A stretch of 49,202 bases of DNA from JAKPCT01 sp029553165. GTDB lineage: Bacteria; Bacillota; UBA4882; UBA8346. The notes beneath the pieces are model-generated. The model saw nothing but the letters and a program-made list of their open reading frames with translations. It searched no databases and had not been told where the DNA came from. Below are positions 1 through 8,687 of the stretch, in pieces (positions within the stretch are counted from its first letter, which is position 1; every line of letters starts with the position of its first letter). The stretch spans positions 1 to 49,202 of the forward strand of contig DAORZT010000013.1 of assembly GCA_035359995.1 (NCBI GenBank). The letters run 5' to 3'. The position numbers and the translations under genes were made by a program.

Positions 1-1074
1 ATCGCAGTCCTCATCAAGTATCTCTACATCATAAGCACCAGCTTTAACAATAACCTGTCGCCTGGCCATATTAGGAGAAGTCGAATAGATTCTGCCGTCA
101 AACTTGACTTTTCCGTAGTTGTCAGTTTTAGCAAATTCGTGTATGTACACATCAAAAGGAACTTTCGGAAGTTTGAAAAATTCCTGCTTATCCTCCCGAA
201 ACAAATCTTTAATCAGTCCATACCCCTTGTAATGCATCCTATTCATATCCTGGTCACATTTTTGAAGGAGTTCCTTGTTGTATTCCCTCAAATCCTTAAA
301 TTCTGGAATTGGTACAAGCATATTCCGGCGATGATAGCCAACCTTGTTTTCTACAGAACCCTTTTCATGACCACTGTTAGGATTGCAGAAATTGCTCTGA
401 AAACCATAATGCATCATGAATCTTAAAAATCCTTTGGTTAAATCCCGTTCTCCATACTCCTTGATTTTCTTAACAATTGTAGACATATTATCAAACCAGA
501 TGGTTGTCGGAATACCGCCGATGTGTTCAAAGATTGCCTTCATGCCTTCCATCAGGCATTCCTGGTTCATACTTTTGAATAATTGCATATGGCCGCCGTT
601 ACTGTGAGGATAGGACATGTTTAAGTAATATCCGTCATATGCAATACCGTTCTCAATGAAGCGGGCCTCTCCAAAATCTACCTGTGCTTCTCCCGGAGGA
701 TGTTCCAACGGAAGAAATCCATTAGTACTTGTCTCCAATTCCTTTCGGATTTCTGCTACGAATTTCCTGACAGACCTCTCACTGACATTAAATTCATTAC
801 CATAAAGCTCTTTTAATCGGTCATACACCCTTTTTGCAGTGTGCTGCTGTTTATGTGGTGCTTTCTTATCGTTGATAAGCCATGTGGTGACTATGCTCCT
901 ATATGGAGATAATTTGCTTTTCCGCCTTTGTTTTGGACGAATCATCAGGTTAAAGTCTTCTTTCTCGACATATTTCTTGACAGTCTCAAAGTCATGTCCG
1001 GTTATTTTTGATATTTTTCTTAAACTCTTACCTTCAAATTTCTTCATGTTTCTGATACGATATACTTGCTCCAT
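1..1074 (-). CDS. istA: IS21-family transposase IstA (3' end outside window)
   Basis: This gene encodes the DDE transposase of an IS21-type element, which works with the helper ATPase IstB to insert the element. I translated the minus strand from ATG at 1074; the frame stays open for 358 codons to the window edge, so the C-terminus is missing. The N-terminal 60 residues (start MEQVYRIRNMKKFEGKSLR) look like the DNA-binding helix-turn-helix region. The catalytic core shows the first Asp in EAQVDFGEA, the second in TIWFDNM, and the Glu in GHEKGSVENKVG, which is the IS21 IstA signature. A start at 1074 is supported by an AAAGGATG stretch just upstream. Nothing in the visible part is broken, so the element may be active. 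Confidence 0.88.
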   Translation of the reverse strand, partial: MEQVYRIRNMKKFEGKSLRKISKITGHDFETVKKYVEKEDFNLMIRPKQRRKSKLSPYRSIVTTWLINDKKAPHKQQHTAKRVYDRLKELYGNEFNVSERSVRKFVAEIRKELETSTNGFLPLEHPPGEAQVDFGEARFIENGIAYDGYYLNMSYPHSNGGHMQLFKSMNQECLMEGMKAIFEHIGGIPTTIWFDNMSTIVKKIKEYGERDLTKGFLRFMMHYGFQSNFCNPNSGHEKGSVENKVGYHRRNMLVPIPEFKDLREYNKELLQKCDQDMNRMHYKGYGLIKDLFREDKQEFFKLPKVPFDVYIHEFAKTDNYGKVKFDGRIYSTSPNMARRQVIVKAGAYDVEILDEDCD

Positions 1075-1095
1075 TGTTAGCATCCTTTCAATTAC

Positions 1096-1124
1096 CCCCT
1101 TCAAGTGTGGACAACTTAAAGGGT
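1096..1124. repeat. Imperfect inverted repeat in the IS21 end
   Basis: The arms CCCCTTCAAGT (1096-1106) and ACTTAAAGGGT (1114-1124) pair at 9 of 11 positions around a 7-nt loop. It lies 20 nt upstream of the istA start, so it could be a terminal transposase-binding repeat, or a structure in the istA leader that limits expression. Confidence 0.5.
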
Positions 1125-1224
1125 ATTATTTTTTAGGGGTGCTCGCAATGGAGTTTCCATTTTATGCAGGGATTTTTAAGTTCCGTTCCGCTCGGTTTTT
1201 ATTGTACCGAAAACACATCGAAAG

Positions 1225-1851
1225 ATGTATTTAAGTATCGGTAATATTATTGCTGACGAGACCAAGTATCGCTTTGATACTTGCCATTTATTTGAGTATG
1301 ATACAAACTATATGTCAACATTAATACCAAATAATAATTATAGTATCAGCCGTTTGCGAGAACCTGACCAATTTATCGATTATGCGGAACAAAATTTACC
1401 ATGGCTGTTACGGAAATGTTATTGTTATGAAAAAGATGATTTTTATTTACCAGACATTAAACAGATCTATGAAAGTTTTAACTTTAAAATTAACCGGGCG
1501 CTCTGGCAGATCAAAAAAGCAGACAAAACTGTTGCTTTTGCCGTGGGAGAATTATTTGAGAACGGTCTTAATATATACAATTTTATGGATGTAACCTATC
1601 TTTATTTAACAGAGGCTAATCTGGATTTGAAACCATTAATTCCAGTAGTGTTGAGTGAAGTAAGCCAGTTCTACCGCGCTAACGGGAAACATAAGTTCAA
1701 CCTGAATTTTAGTGAACAATATACTTCCAATCTTAATTTTGATATTCCCGGCCTCAACTATATCTATCAAATGGGGAGAGTTATCTCAAACAAAGAAGGC
1801 GGTAAGGAATATAAAGCTATAATTGAAGCACAGTCCAGAAGTGGAGTATAA
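1225..1851 (+). CDS. Hypothetical protein, possibly 5'-truncated by the IS21 element
   Basis: I do not recognise this 208-residue protein. It has no clear signal peptide or membrane segment. The second half (about residues 90-195) alternates predicted strands and helices and vaguely resembles the C-terminal half of a GNAT-like acetyltransferase fold, but no motif supports that firmly. The gene ends one base before the histidine kinase start, which suggests co-transcription with the two-component genes. There is no convincing ribosome binding site at 1225. The frame is closed by a stop at 1177, only 30 bp from the proposed IS end, so the true start may be further in (Met at 1312) or the gene may have lost its 5' end to the insertion. 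Function unknown. Confidence 0.5.
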   Translation: MYLSIGNIIADETKYRFDTCHLFEYDTNYMSTLIPNNNYSISRLREPDQFIDYAEQNLPWLLRKCYCYEKDDFYLPDIKQIYESFNFKINRALWQIKKADKTVAFAVGELFENGLNIYNFMDVTYLYLTEANLDLKPLIPVVLSEVSQFYRANGKHKFNLNFSEQYTSNLNFDIPGLNYIYQMGRVISNKEGGKEYKAIIEAQSRSGV

Positions 1852-1852
1852 G

Positions 1853-3661
1853 ATGTTCAATATTGGTTACTACTTTTTACTATTATCAATTGCAACCAAT
1901 TTGTTGTTTATGATTATTGTCAATCGTATTAAAAATAAAACCGATATTCATTATGCTTTTCTGGTAGCATTATCGCTGATGTTAATGTGGTCTATGGGAC
2001 ATGCATTACTGATCTTTGTCTTAAACATTACAGAAAAAGCAATGATGTCATTCGTCTATTTATATCATATTGGAGTGATCTTTGGTCCAATTTCATTTTT
2101 AATGATTGGTTATATTTATGCTCATGACTGTTATAAGTTTCGGTGGAGCCATCTTCTCTTGATAACTTTTCCGATATTATCGTTTATTGCATTATTAACC
2201 AATCAAATTCATCATCTCTTCTATGTTGACTTTTCACTCTACAATACTAACCTTAAAATGGGACTATTTTTTTACTTGCTTCATAATATACCTTCTTACA
2301 TTTTTATGATCTGGGGATTTGGATATTTGGTTTATTTTACCATAAATAATTCGGGATTCTTCTCAAGACAAACATTATCAATAATTGTCAGTTTCCTTAT
2401 TCCATTTATAGTCAACTTTTTAACAACTTACAAAATACTACAATTACCAAACTACTCTACTCCGATTACATTTACTGTTACTTTATTATTATTATATTGG
2501 GCAATATTTAAATATGATTTTCTCAAGTTAACCCCGATCGCTCTGCAAACGATTGTTGATCATATTTCTGACTGTTTTATTGTGATTGATAAAAATTATA
2601 TTATTAAAGATTACAATAAACCATTTTACAATATATTTGCCAAATTTTACCCCTTCACCCGGGGAGATAGTTTTTTAAAATGCTTTGAATCCGGTAACAC
2701 GCACTTTAATCTGGATAAATTGTTGAATTTAATTGAAGAAACAAAAAATACCAGAAACTCCCGCTATTTTGAATATCAATTCAAGATCAACGAGTTTCAA
2801 AGATATTTCTATATTGAACTGACCCCAGTCTTTTTAAAAAATAAGTATACCGGGACAATTATTTTGTTAAAGGACATTACCGAACACAAAGAAAATCTGA
2901 AAATGCTGGAGTCCACTCAGGAGCAATTGATGGAAAACGCACGGTTAGCCTCATTAGGTCAGCTTATTGGCGGCATCGCCCATAATTTAAAGACGCCAAT
3001 CATGTCAATTGCCGGTTTCAAGCATGCACTGGATGTCTTAATCCGGGAACTTAAAGACTCAATCGGTAATAGCATGGTCACCGAAGCAGATTACCACCAG
3101 ATTTGCGTCGAGATGCAGGACTGGTGTGACAGTATTACACCACAGTTAACCTATATGTCAGATATAATCACCGCCGTACGTGACCAGGCAGTCCAGTTTA
3201 ATGATAACAGTGTTGTCAGTTTTACCATTGATAACTTAATCAACCGGGTAGATATCCTGATGCGCTACTCTATTAAAAAAAGTCATTGCAACTTAATCAT
3301 CAACTCAAGTGTTGATAACAACACCGTAATCACCGGACAGCTAAACAGTCTGATTCAAATTATCAACAACCTGATCATCAATTCAATTCACGCTTATGAT
3401 GAGCAGGGTGGTAATATTGAGTTAAACATTTATAAAGAAGGATCCGCAATTATCTTTGAGGTCAAAGACTATGGCAAGGGTATCCCGGCCAATGTCCAAG
3501 AGAAGTTATTCAAAGAGATGGTCACTTCAAAAGGTAAGGACGGAACCGGACTAGGGCTTTATATGTCTTACGCAACTATTAAAGCTAAGTTCGGTGGGAA
3601 TATCACATTTAAATCAAATGATGAAGGAACATCATTCTATGTTTCGATACCATTAAAATAG
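1853..3661 (+). CDS. 7TM sensor histidine kinase (HisKA type)
   Basis: Membrane sensor kinase that autophosphorylates on His and should pass the phosphate to a response regulator, most simply the product of the next gene. Residues 1-225 hold about seven hydrophobic segments of the histidine-kinase N-terminal 7TM type. A PAS-like segment follows (about 230-345). The H-box IAHNLKTP has the phospho-acceptor at about His377. The ATPase domain shows the N-box (NNLIINSIHAY), G1 (DYGKGIP) and G2 (GTGLGLYMS). I start at ATG 1853, one base after the stop of the previous gene and behind AAGTGGAG, rather than ten codons upstream inside that gene. Length about 602 residues. The input signal is unknown. 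The sensor half is strikingly like that of the kinase at 38423-40216. Confidence 0.88.
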   Translation: MFNIGYYFLLLSIATNLLFMIIVNRIKNKTDIHYAFLVALSLMLMWSMGHALLIFVLNITEKAMMSFVYLYHIGVIFGPISFLMIGYIYAHDCYKFRWSHLLLITFPILSFIALLTNQIHHLFYVDFSLYNTNLKMGLFFYLLHNIPSYIFMIWGFGYLVYFTINNSGFFSRQTLSIIVSFLIPFIVNFLTTYKILQLPNYSTPITFTVTLLLLYWAIFKYDFLKLTPIALQTIVDHISDCFIVIDKNYIIKDYNKPFYNIFAKFYPFTRGDSFLKCFESGNTHFNLDKLLNLIEETKNTRNSRYFEYQFKINEFQRYFYIELTPVFLKNKYTGTIILLKDITEHKENLKMLESTQEQLMENARLASLGQLIGGIAHNLKTPIMSIAGFKHALDVLIRELKDSIGNSMVTEADYHQICVEMQDWCDSITPQLTYMSDIITAVRDQAVQFNDNSVVSFTIDNLINRVDILMRYSIKKSHCNLIINSSVDNNTVITGQLNSLIQIINNLIINSIHAYDEQGGNIELNIYKEGSAIIFEVKDYGKGIPANVQEKLFKEMVTSKGKDGTGLGLYMSYATIKAKFGGNITFKSNDEGTSFYVSIPLK

Positions 3662-3680
3662 AAACGGAGCGAGTACAAGG

Positions 3681-5156
3681 ATGAGACTTAAAAATATTAA
3701 TCAGAAAAAACTCTATCGGATTCTTTTAGTCGATGACGAACCGGCAATCCTCAAGTCAATCAAGTTTACTCTCGAAGTAAACGGATATTCAATTGATACC
3801 TGCAGTGATCCACTGGTAGCTATTGATCTTGTCAAAGGACAAAACTATGAACTATTGATTTTAGATTATTTAATGAGCCCAATCCACGGTGATAAAGTTG
3901 TCGAAAAGATCAGAGAATTCAACAAAGAAATCTATATTCTCCTGTTGACAGGGCATAGTAGTCTGGTCCCTCCCCTGGAAACGATTCAACGCCTTGATAT
4001 CCAAGGTTACTGTGAAAAGAGTGAACGCTATGACCAGTTATTGTTACTGGTTGCCTCAGCAATTAAATCAATTGATATGATGAATACAATCAAGACCACT
4101 CGGGATGGACTGAATAAGATTCTGCAATCGGTCCCAAAAGTTTATCAATTGCAACCAATCAATAATATTTTGCAAGAAATCTTATTAGAACTGATGCCGA
4201 TGCTCAAAGCTGAAGATGCCTTTATTCTAATTGATAATATCATTGATCTTGATAATAATATTGTGAATGGGACTTTATATAACGGCATCGGAGCTTATTT
4301 AGGCGGTTTAGATAATATTAGTGTCGAACTATTAGAACACATCGGATATGTCCGAACTTTAAAGGAAATCCGGGTAATAGGCAATAGTGTCCTCTTACCT
4401 CTAATCAGTGAAAAATATGATACTTTGGGCGTTATTTATGTTAGTTCAGGTAATATTGATGATGAATCGCTCAAACTGCTGCAAATCTATTCAAGCATTG
4501 TCTCAAGCTCGATTTCCAACGCCTTGCTGCACCGTCTCATCAATATTAAAAATGAAGAACTGGATAAACAACGCGAACAGCTTGCCTTATGGTATATAGA
4601 GACAGTCCGGACGATCAGACTTACCATCAACTCTAAAGATGAATATACCTGCGATCACTCCGATCGGGTTGCTGAGTATGCTGTTAAAATTGGTAAAGCT
4701 TTTAATCTCAGTGAGAAAGAATTAGAGCTGTTAAAAAACGGTGGTATCTTCCATGATGTCGGTAAGATCGGTACTGAGGACGCAATCCTAAAAAAGACCA
4801 GCAGCCTGGATGATGCAGAGTATTATGAAATAAAAAAACACTCCGAACGGGGAGCAATGATCCTTTCTGCTGTATCAATGTTCCGTGACGTTGTCCCACT
4901 TGTTCTTTACCACCATGAACGCTACGACGGCAAAGGCTATCCCAAAGGATTAAAGGGTAACGACATTCCTTTCTTAGCCAAAATAATTACAGTTGCTGAT
5001 TCATTTGATGCGATGACTACCGATCGCAAATATCGGTCAAAATTGCCCATGGAAGCAGTGATCAACGAGCTTAAAAATAACAAAGGGAAACAATTTGATC
5101 CGGAGATCGTTGATAAATTTATTGAGTTAATCGAAAAAGACGAGATTAAAATTTGA
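3681..5156 (+). CDS. Response regulator with GAF-like and HD-GYP domains (c-di-GMP phosphodiesterase)
   Basis: Predicted cytoplasmic response regulator that degrades cyclic di-GMP. The receiver (about 12-125) has the acidic pair D18-D19, phospho-acceptor D62 in LILDYLM, T90 and K113. A middle section (about 150-290) looks like a GAF domain. The C-terminal HD-GYP domain carries HDVGKIG (His358-Asp359) and HHERYDGKGYP (from His411), so the catalytic residues are intact. The gene starts 19 nt after the kinase stop on the same strand, so the two form a likely cognate pair linking a membrane signal to c-di-GMP levels. The weak GGAGCG upstream of ATG 3681 is the best ribosome binding site. HD-GYP family members may also cleave cGAMP; the preference cannot be read here. 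Confidence 0.88.
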   Translation: MRLKNINQKKLYRILLVDDEPAILKSIKFTLEVNGYSIDTCSDPLVAIDLVKGQNYELLILDYLMSPIHGDKVVEKIREFNKEIYILLLTGHSSLVPPLETIQRLDIQGYCEKSERYDQLLLLVASAIKSIDMMNTIKTTRDGLNKILQSVPKVYQLQPINNILQEILLELMPMLKAEDAFILIDNIIDLDNNIVNGTLYNGIGAYLGGLDNISVELLEHIGYVRTLKEIRVIGNSVLLPLISEKYDTLGVIYVSSGNIDDESLKLLQIYSSIVSSSISNALLHRLINIKNEELDKQREQLALWYIETVRTIRLTINSKDEYTCDHSDRVAEYAVKIGKAFNLSEKELELLKNGGIFHDVGKIGTEDAILKKTSSLDDAEYYEIKKHSERGAMILSAVSMFRDVVPLVLYHHERYDGKGYPKGLKGNDIPFLAKIITVADSFDAMTTDRKYRSKLPMEAVINELKNNKGKQFDPEIVDKFIELIEKDEIKI

Positions 5157-5192
5157 ACCGTAAAATTTTAACAATTAAACAAAATAGAAAGT

Positions 5193-5220
5193 GCCTGTTA
5201 AACAGGCGCCTTTATTCTTA
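5193..5220 (+). terminator. Probable terminator after the HD-GYP gene
   Basis: Stem GCCTG/CAGGC with loop TTAAA, followed by CGCCTTTATTCTTA. It lies 37 nt past the stop codon. The T-rich tail is interrupted, so strength is uncertain. Confidence 0.5.
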
Positions 5221-5249
5221 ATTTAAGTTATCATTTACTCTAAAAATAT

Positions 5250-5615
5250 TCACTTAGAACTATCTAACTTAAGTATGGCTTCTTCAATGCCAGGTACAAA
5301 AAAGATACTATTCCCACTATTGCTTTCATAGATAAAGTCCTTAAGAGGTTTACTGGTGTAGTTTGAGTAATCTCCAACAATAGCAATTTTTATATGATAG
5401 TTGATAAACTTCTGCAAGATTTCACCTGCTATTTTGTTACTCAAAACAAAGAAATCATCAGTTACACATGATTTGTATACTATAAGTTTATCACAATTGG
5501 TTTCATACTGCGCAGAAACAATCAAATCTAATGCGGATTGGGTGTCTTTGATAACAACCTCATCAGTAATAATCAGTGCAATATCATTTTTCTTTCCTAA
5601 TATTTTGTATTCCAT
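5250..5615 (-). CDS. DUF4180 domain protein
   Basis: Small soluble protein of 121 residues matching the DUF4180 pattern: an N-terminal strand region, a central helix with AGEILQKF, then IAIVGDYSNYTSKPLKDF and ESNSGNSIFFV near the C-terminus. The family is widespread in Bacillota but has no established biochemical role that I know of. The start ATG at 5615 is preceded by GAGGAGAATAAC, a good ribosome binding site. It lies 28 nt downstream of rsgA on the same strand and could share its transcript, but nothing ties the functions together. Confidence 0.75.
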   Translation of the reverse strand: MEYKILGKKNDIALIITDEVVIKDTQSALDLIVSAQYETNCDKLIVYKSCVTDDFFVLSNKIAGEILQKFINYHIKIAIVGDYSNYTSKPLKDFIYESNSGNSIFFVPGIEEAILKLDSSK

Positions 5616-5643
5616 GTTATTCTCCTCTCATTTTTCAGGTGGA

Positions 5644-6600
5644 TCACTTTCGCTTCTCCTTAATGAGCTTTTTGACATTCTTTATGCCGCCCAATCCTGC
5701 AGTCATTACATTGAACTTCACTCTCTCAATCTGCCTGGAACTTAAGCCCTCATACTTGGCTTCTTTCTTAAGCTTTAAATAATTGTTAAACCGATCAACC
5801 GATAATAATCCTTCATTGATGGCTTGTTGTACTGCACAGTTGGGTTCAACAGTATGGGTGCAATCACGAAATTTACAATTAGTTGCTAGTTGATCAATAT
5901 CAGCAAACGCCTTGGTCAAGTCAGCGCTCTCAATCCCGATCTCCCTCATTCCCGGAGTATCGATCACCACTCCTCCACCCGGGAGCACAAACAACTCTCG
6001 CCTGGTAGTAGTATGCCTACCTTTATCATCATCTCTGATATCTTGAGTTTGAAGAACGTCTTGACCAAGCAATCTATTGATCAAAGTCGACTTCCCTACA
6101 CCGGATGAGCCAATAAAAGCTATCGTCTTCCCTCTTTTTAGGTAACGTTGGACCGGTTGATAACCATCCGCAGTCAAACTTGAAGTAACCAGCACATCAA
6201 CTCCACAGGCAACCGATTCTAGTTCCAATAACTTTTGTTGCAGATCTTCGCAGAGATCAGCTTTAGTAAGCACAATCACCGGAACAGCCCCGCTATCCCA
6301 GACAATTCCAAGATATCGTTCGACCCGGCGGAGATTATAATCATTATTTAACGACATACAGATAAACACGGTATCAATATTTGCCGCCACCACCTGTTCA
6401 TCATTTGCTGTTCCCGCTGCTTTTCTAATAAAGACACTTTTTCTGGTTAGGACATGATGAATAATCGCGTTTCCTCCGCTGTCATCTTTGCGGTCAAGCA
6501 TCACAAAATCACCCACGGCTGGAAAATCCGCCAACGTTTTGGTCTCAAAACGAAACTTTCCGGATACCTCAGCCATCACCTCACCATTTTCGGTTACCAC
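5644..6600 (-). CDS. rsgA: Ribosome small subunit-dependent GTPase A (RsgA/YjeQ-like)
   Basis: Circularly permuted GTPase that checks late 30S subunit maturation. Seen: OB-fold region with SGKFRFE, P-loop GSSGVGKSTL, permuted G motifs (NKxD-like LTKADL before the P-loop, DTPGMREIG after it) and a zinc knuckle C-x4-C-x-H-x5-C in NCKFRDCTHTVEPNC. The listed start is GTG 6600, the only standard in-frame start, with AAGGAG 9 nt upstream. However, the frame stays open to 6729, and the upstream codons read like the family N-terminus (IENIGLSQRF, then ALYPGYYIGRV, the first OB-fold strand). The real start is therefore probably a non-standard ATT (6702) or ATA (6717), giving about 352-357 residues, the usual length of this subgroup. 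Confidence 0.88.
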   Translation of the reverse strand: MVTENGEVMAEVSGKFRFETKTLADFPAVGDFVMLDRKDDSGGNAIIHHVLTRKSVFIRKAAGTANDEQVVAANIDTVFICMSLNNDYNLRRVERYLGIVWDSGAVPVIVLTKADLCEDLQQKLLELESVACGVDVLVTSSLTADGYQPVQRYLKRGKTIAFIGSSGVGKSTLINRLLGQDVLQTQDIRDDDKGRHTTTRRELFVLPGGGVVIDTPGMREIGIESADLTKAFADIDQLATNCKFRDCTHTVEPNCAVQQAINEGLLSVDRFNNYLKLKKEAKYEGLSSRQIERVKFNVMTAGLGGIKNVKKLIKEKRK

Positions 6601-6731
6601 CTTATAAAGCTCCTTGGACTGGGAAATGACCCGTCCAATATAATAGCCGGGATATAATGCAGAATCAGTAATAAACCTTTGACTAAGCCCGATATTTTCA
6701 ATTGGGAATTTTTTTATTCGAGGATATAGTT

Positions 6732-6760
6732 ACTATATCAAACAAATATTGAATTTTCAA
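6732..6760 (-). promoter_or_regulatory. Sigma-A type promoter for rsgA
   Basis: On the minus strand, -35 TTGAAA (6755-6760), a 17-bp spacer and -10 TATAGT (6732-6737). Predicted transcription start is near 6725, only about 8-23 nt before the ATA/ATT codons where the conserved RsgA coding begins, so the mRNA leader would be very short and has no Shine-Dalgarno sequence there. Confidence 0.6.
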
Positions 6761-6826
6761 TCAGTTCATATCAATTAAGCACTCAAGTTCTATTTCTAAA
6801 AAAATTAAGTAATTTAGCTCCTACAG

Positions 6827-6853
6827 TTGACAAATACAATGAAAAAATATAAT
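6827..6853 (+). promoter_or_regulatory. Sigma-A type promoter for the coiled-coil gene
   Basis: Perfect -35 TTGACA (6827-6832). A perfect TATAAT lies 15 bp further (6848-6853), and TAATAT sits at 17 bp (6850-6855). The flanks are very AT-rich. The start codon of the next gene is about 90 nt downstream, leaving a leader of roughly 80 nt. Confidence 0.65.
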
Positions 6854-6943
6854 ATTAATATCATTATTATTGCTTGATAATATTAGATCATAAATATACT
6901 AAAATCTGATTTTTAATTCACAAACACCAGGAGAGTATAAAAA

Positions 6944-8581
6944 ATGGCACACTCTTTAAAAGATTTTGAGTTGGCAGTTGAATTTTTCATTGATAATCTT
7001 GAAGCGGACATCCATGATTTAGAATCGGGTCGAACTCTGGCTGAATTGATTGTTGACCATGACAGATTCCAAGATTATCAGACTGCGCAACGGCTTAAAT
7101 CCAAGTTTGAATTGTTAAGAGAAAATATTTTAGCCACCATCAATAAAAACCCAGATAAAACAATATTTTTAAGTTTTAATAATTATTTAAACTTTGAAAC
7201 CTTTAAAAAGAACCCTAAGGAAACCGCGCTCGAATTTGCAACAGAGATCGCTAATGAACTCAAAGAACAATTAAAAGAACCAACTCCCATCCCGCAGATA
7301 ATATCAACATTACAAAAACAAATCAATGCCTTGGAGCAAGAGATTAAGGAATCCCCACGCCAGAACCGATATCAAAGCCGACTTAAAGACCAATTTTCAT
7401 TTTTATTAAGTAATCTCGAACGGTTCAATAAACGTATACCTAACTTCAGCATTTTAGTGAATCATCCTTTAAATAGAGCCTCTTTGGCTGATCAAATTTC
7501 TGATATCAATCTAGAGATAGGTCTTCTAACTTTCAATGAGCAACTTCTATTAAAATCTCAAATAGCTATTGCTGAATTAAATCAACAGCAAGAAATATTA
7601 AAAAAGATGATATCCCTAAAAAAATCTTTCAATAATAATACAGCTTCTAAAGAAGAAATACTTAATATGATTCATACGTTTGAATCCAACCAAAAGATGA
7701 TCTTTGAACTGGAAGAATTCCAACAAATAATTGAATCAGATATCCATAATCCTGTAAAGTTGGTCCCTGGTGGCTTGCATGATGAACTAACAGTAAAAGA
7801 GTTTATTGAACAAATTCCATATATCAAAAAACAAATTTATTCAGATTTTCATAATGATAAAATTCAGTTTTTCCGAGACAGAGAGTCGTTAATTCTTGAA
7901 ATTGATCGTAGCTTAGCAGAAGGTAAAAAAAGTTTCTCCAATCAATTAACCCAGTCTCCTCCAGAACCTGCCAATAGCAGGATCCGAGAACTAGCGACTA
8001 ATGATAAATGCTCTTTATACCATGTTGAGGAACTATTAAAAATCCGGCTTTCCGGATGTGAACAAAAAATTGAAGCCCTGGAAAAGGGGCAATCAGTGGC
8101 AAATGTTTATCAAACCGAAGCTGAAAAAGTTTATTTTGATTTAAGACATACGCTCATCTTCAATGAACTAAGTATCGAAGAAGGAAATAAAAGATTGAAA
8201 ACCTTCCTTGACGGTTACCAGAATGACCTGAACACAATCAAAAATAATAAACCATTGGAAAATACAATTTTGCCAGATGATAGCCTTAAATTGGTGATAG
8301 CTGAACAACAAAAGATTAAAACCTTAATGACTGCTCGACAAAATATTGAAAAAATCCTTTCTGAGATAAAAGCAATCCCAGAACAATCGAAAAAGGATTT
8401 ATATATTGATGTTCGAGAACTAGACAATCAAATTTTACAAAATCCCGAACCTTTCATATATAAAATTGCAAATATGAAAGAACGTATTATTCCTAATGAC
8501 AAAAATAAATCAAACAATAACAATCATCGATCAAATGGCAATCCTCCCACCAATGGAAATGGTCCTTCATTCAACAGATGA
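6944..8581 (+). CDS. Large coiled-coil protein of unknown function
   Basis: I do not recognise this 545-residue protein. It is highly charged and almost entirely helical in character, with long heptad-like stretches (for example about residues 115-170, 195-260 and 370-480), no membrane segment and no signal peptide. The last 30 residues are a low-complexity Asn/Gly/Pro tail. ATG 6944 follows AGGAGAG at good spacing and a strong promoter at 6827. It stands alone on the plus strand between minus-strand genes and has no clear partner; the ankyrin-repeat gene converges on it. The scaffold-like composition would suit a structural or protein-binding role, but this is inference only. Base composition is more AT-rich than the flanking housekeeping genes, compatible with recent acquisition. 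Confidence 0.65.
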   Translation: MAHSLKDFELAVEFFIDNLEADIHDLESGRTLAELIVDHDRFQDYQTAQRLKSKFELLRENILATINKNPDKTIFLSFNNYLNFETFKKNPKETALEFATEIANELKEQLKEPTPIPQIISTLQKQINALEQEIKESPRQNRYQSRLKDQFSFLLSNLERFNKRIPNFSILVNHPLNRASLADQISDINLEIGLLTFNEQLLLKSQIAIAELNQQQEILKKMISLKKSFNNNTASKEEILNMIHTFESNQKMIFELEEFQQIIESDIHNPVKLVPGGLHDELTVKEFIEQIPYIKKQIYSDFHNDKIQFFRDRESLILEIDRSLAEGKKSFSNQLTQSPPEPANSRIRELATNDKCSLYHVEELLKIRLSGCEQKIEALEKGQSVANVYQTEAEKVYFDLRHTLIFNELSIEEGNKRLKTFLDGYQNDLNTIKNNKPLENTILPDDSLKLVIAEQQKIKTLMTARQNIEKILSEIKAIPEQSKKDLYIDVRELDNQILQNPEPFIYKIANMKERIIPNDKNKSNNNNHRSNGNPPTNGNGPSFNR

Positions 8582-8687
8582 AAATGAATTCATATTCATT
8601 TGAACCATTTGGTCATACTTTTACCAGAGTTAATCAACATTTATCTTGAGGCAATTGTATATTCTATCCATTCTTTCATGCGTCCCT

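Larger units (their letters stand above)
1..1147 (-). mobile_element. IS21-family insertion sequence, partial (one end in window)
   Basis: The istA-like gene is followed, on its upstream side, by an untranslated end rich in inverted repeats. On the minus strand the sequence from 1147 reads TGCGAGCACCCC, and IS21 ends usually start with TG, so 1147 is my guess for the element's outer boundary. The other end, the istB ATPase gene and the target duplication lie outside the window, so the boundary cannot be proven here. The element points away from the neighbouring gene at 1225. Confidence 0.6.

Noticed and set aside
139..1234. Several plus-strand frames of 60-130 codons at 139-1234
   Set aside because: They are antisense to the continuous istA coding frame, which has the DDE motifs.
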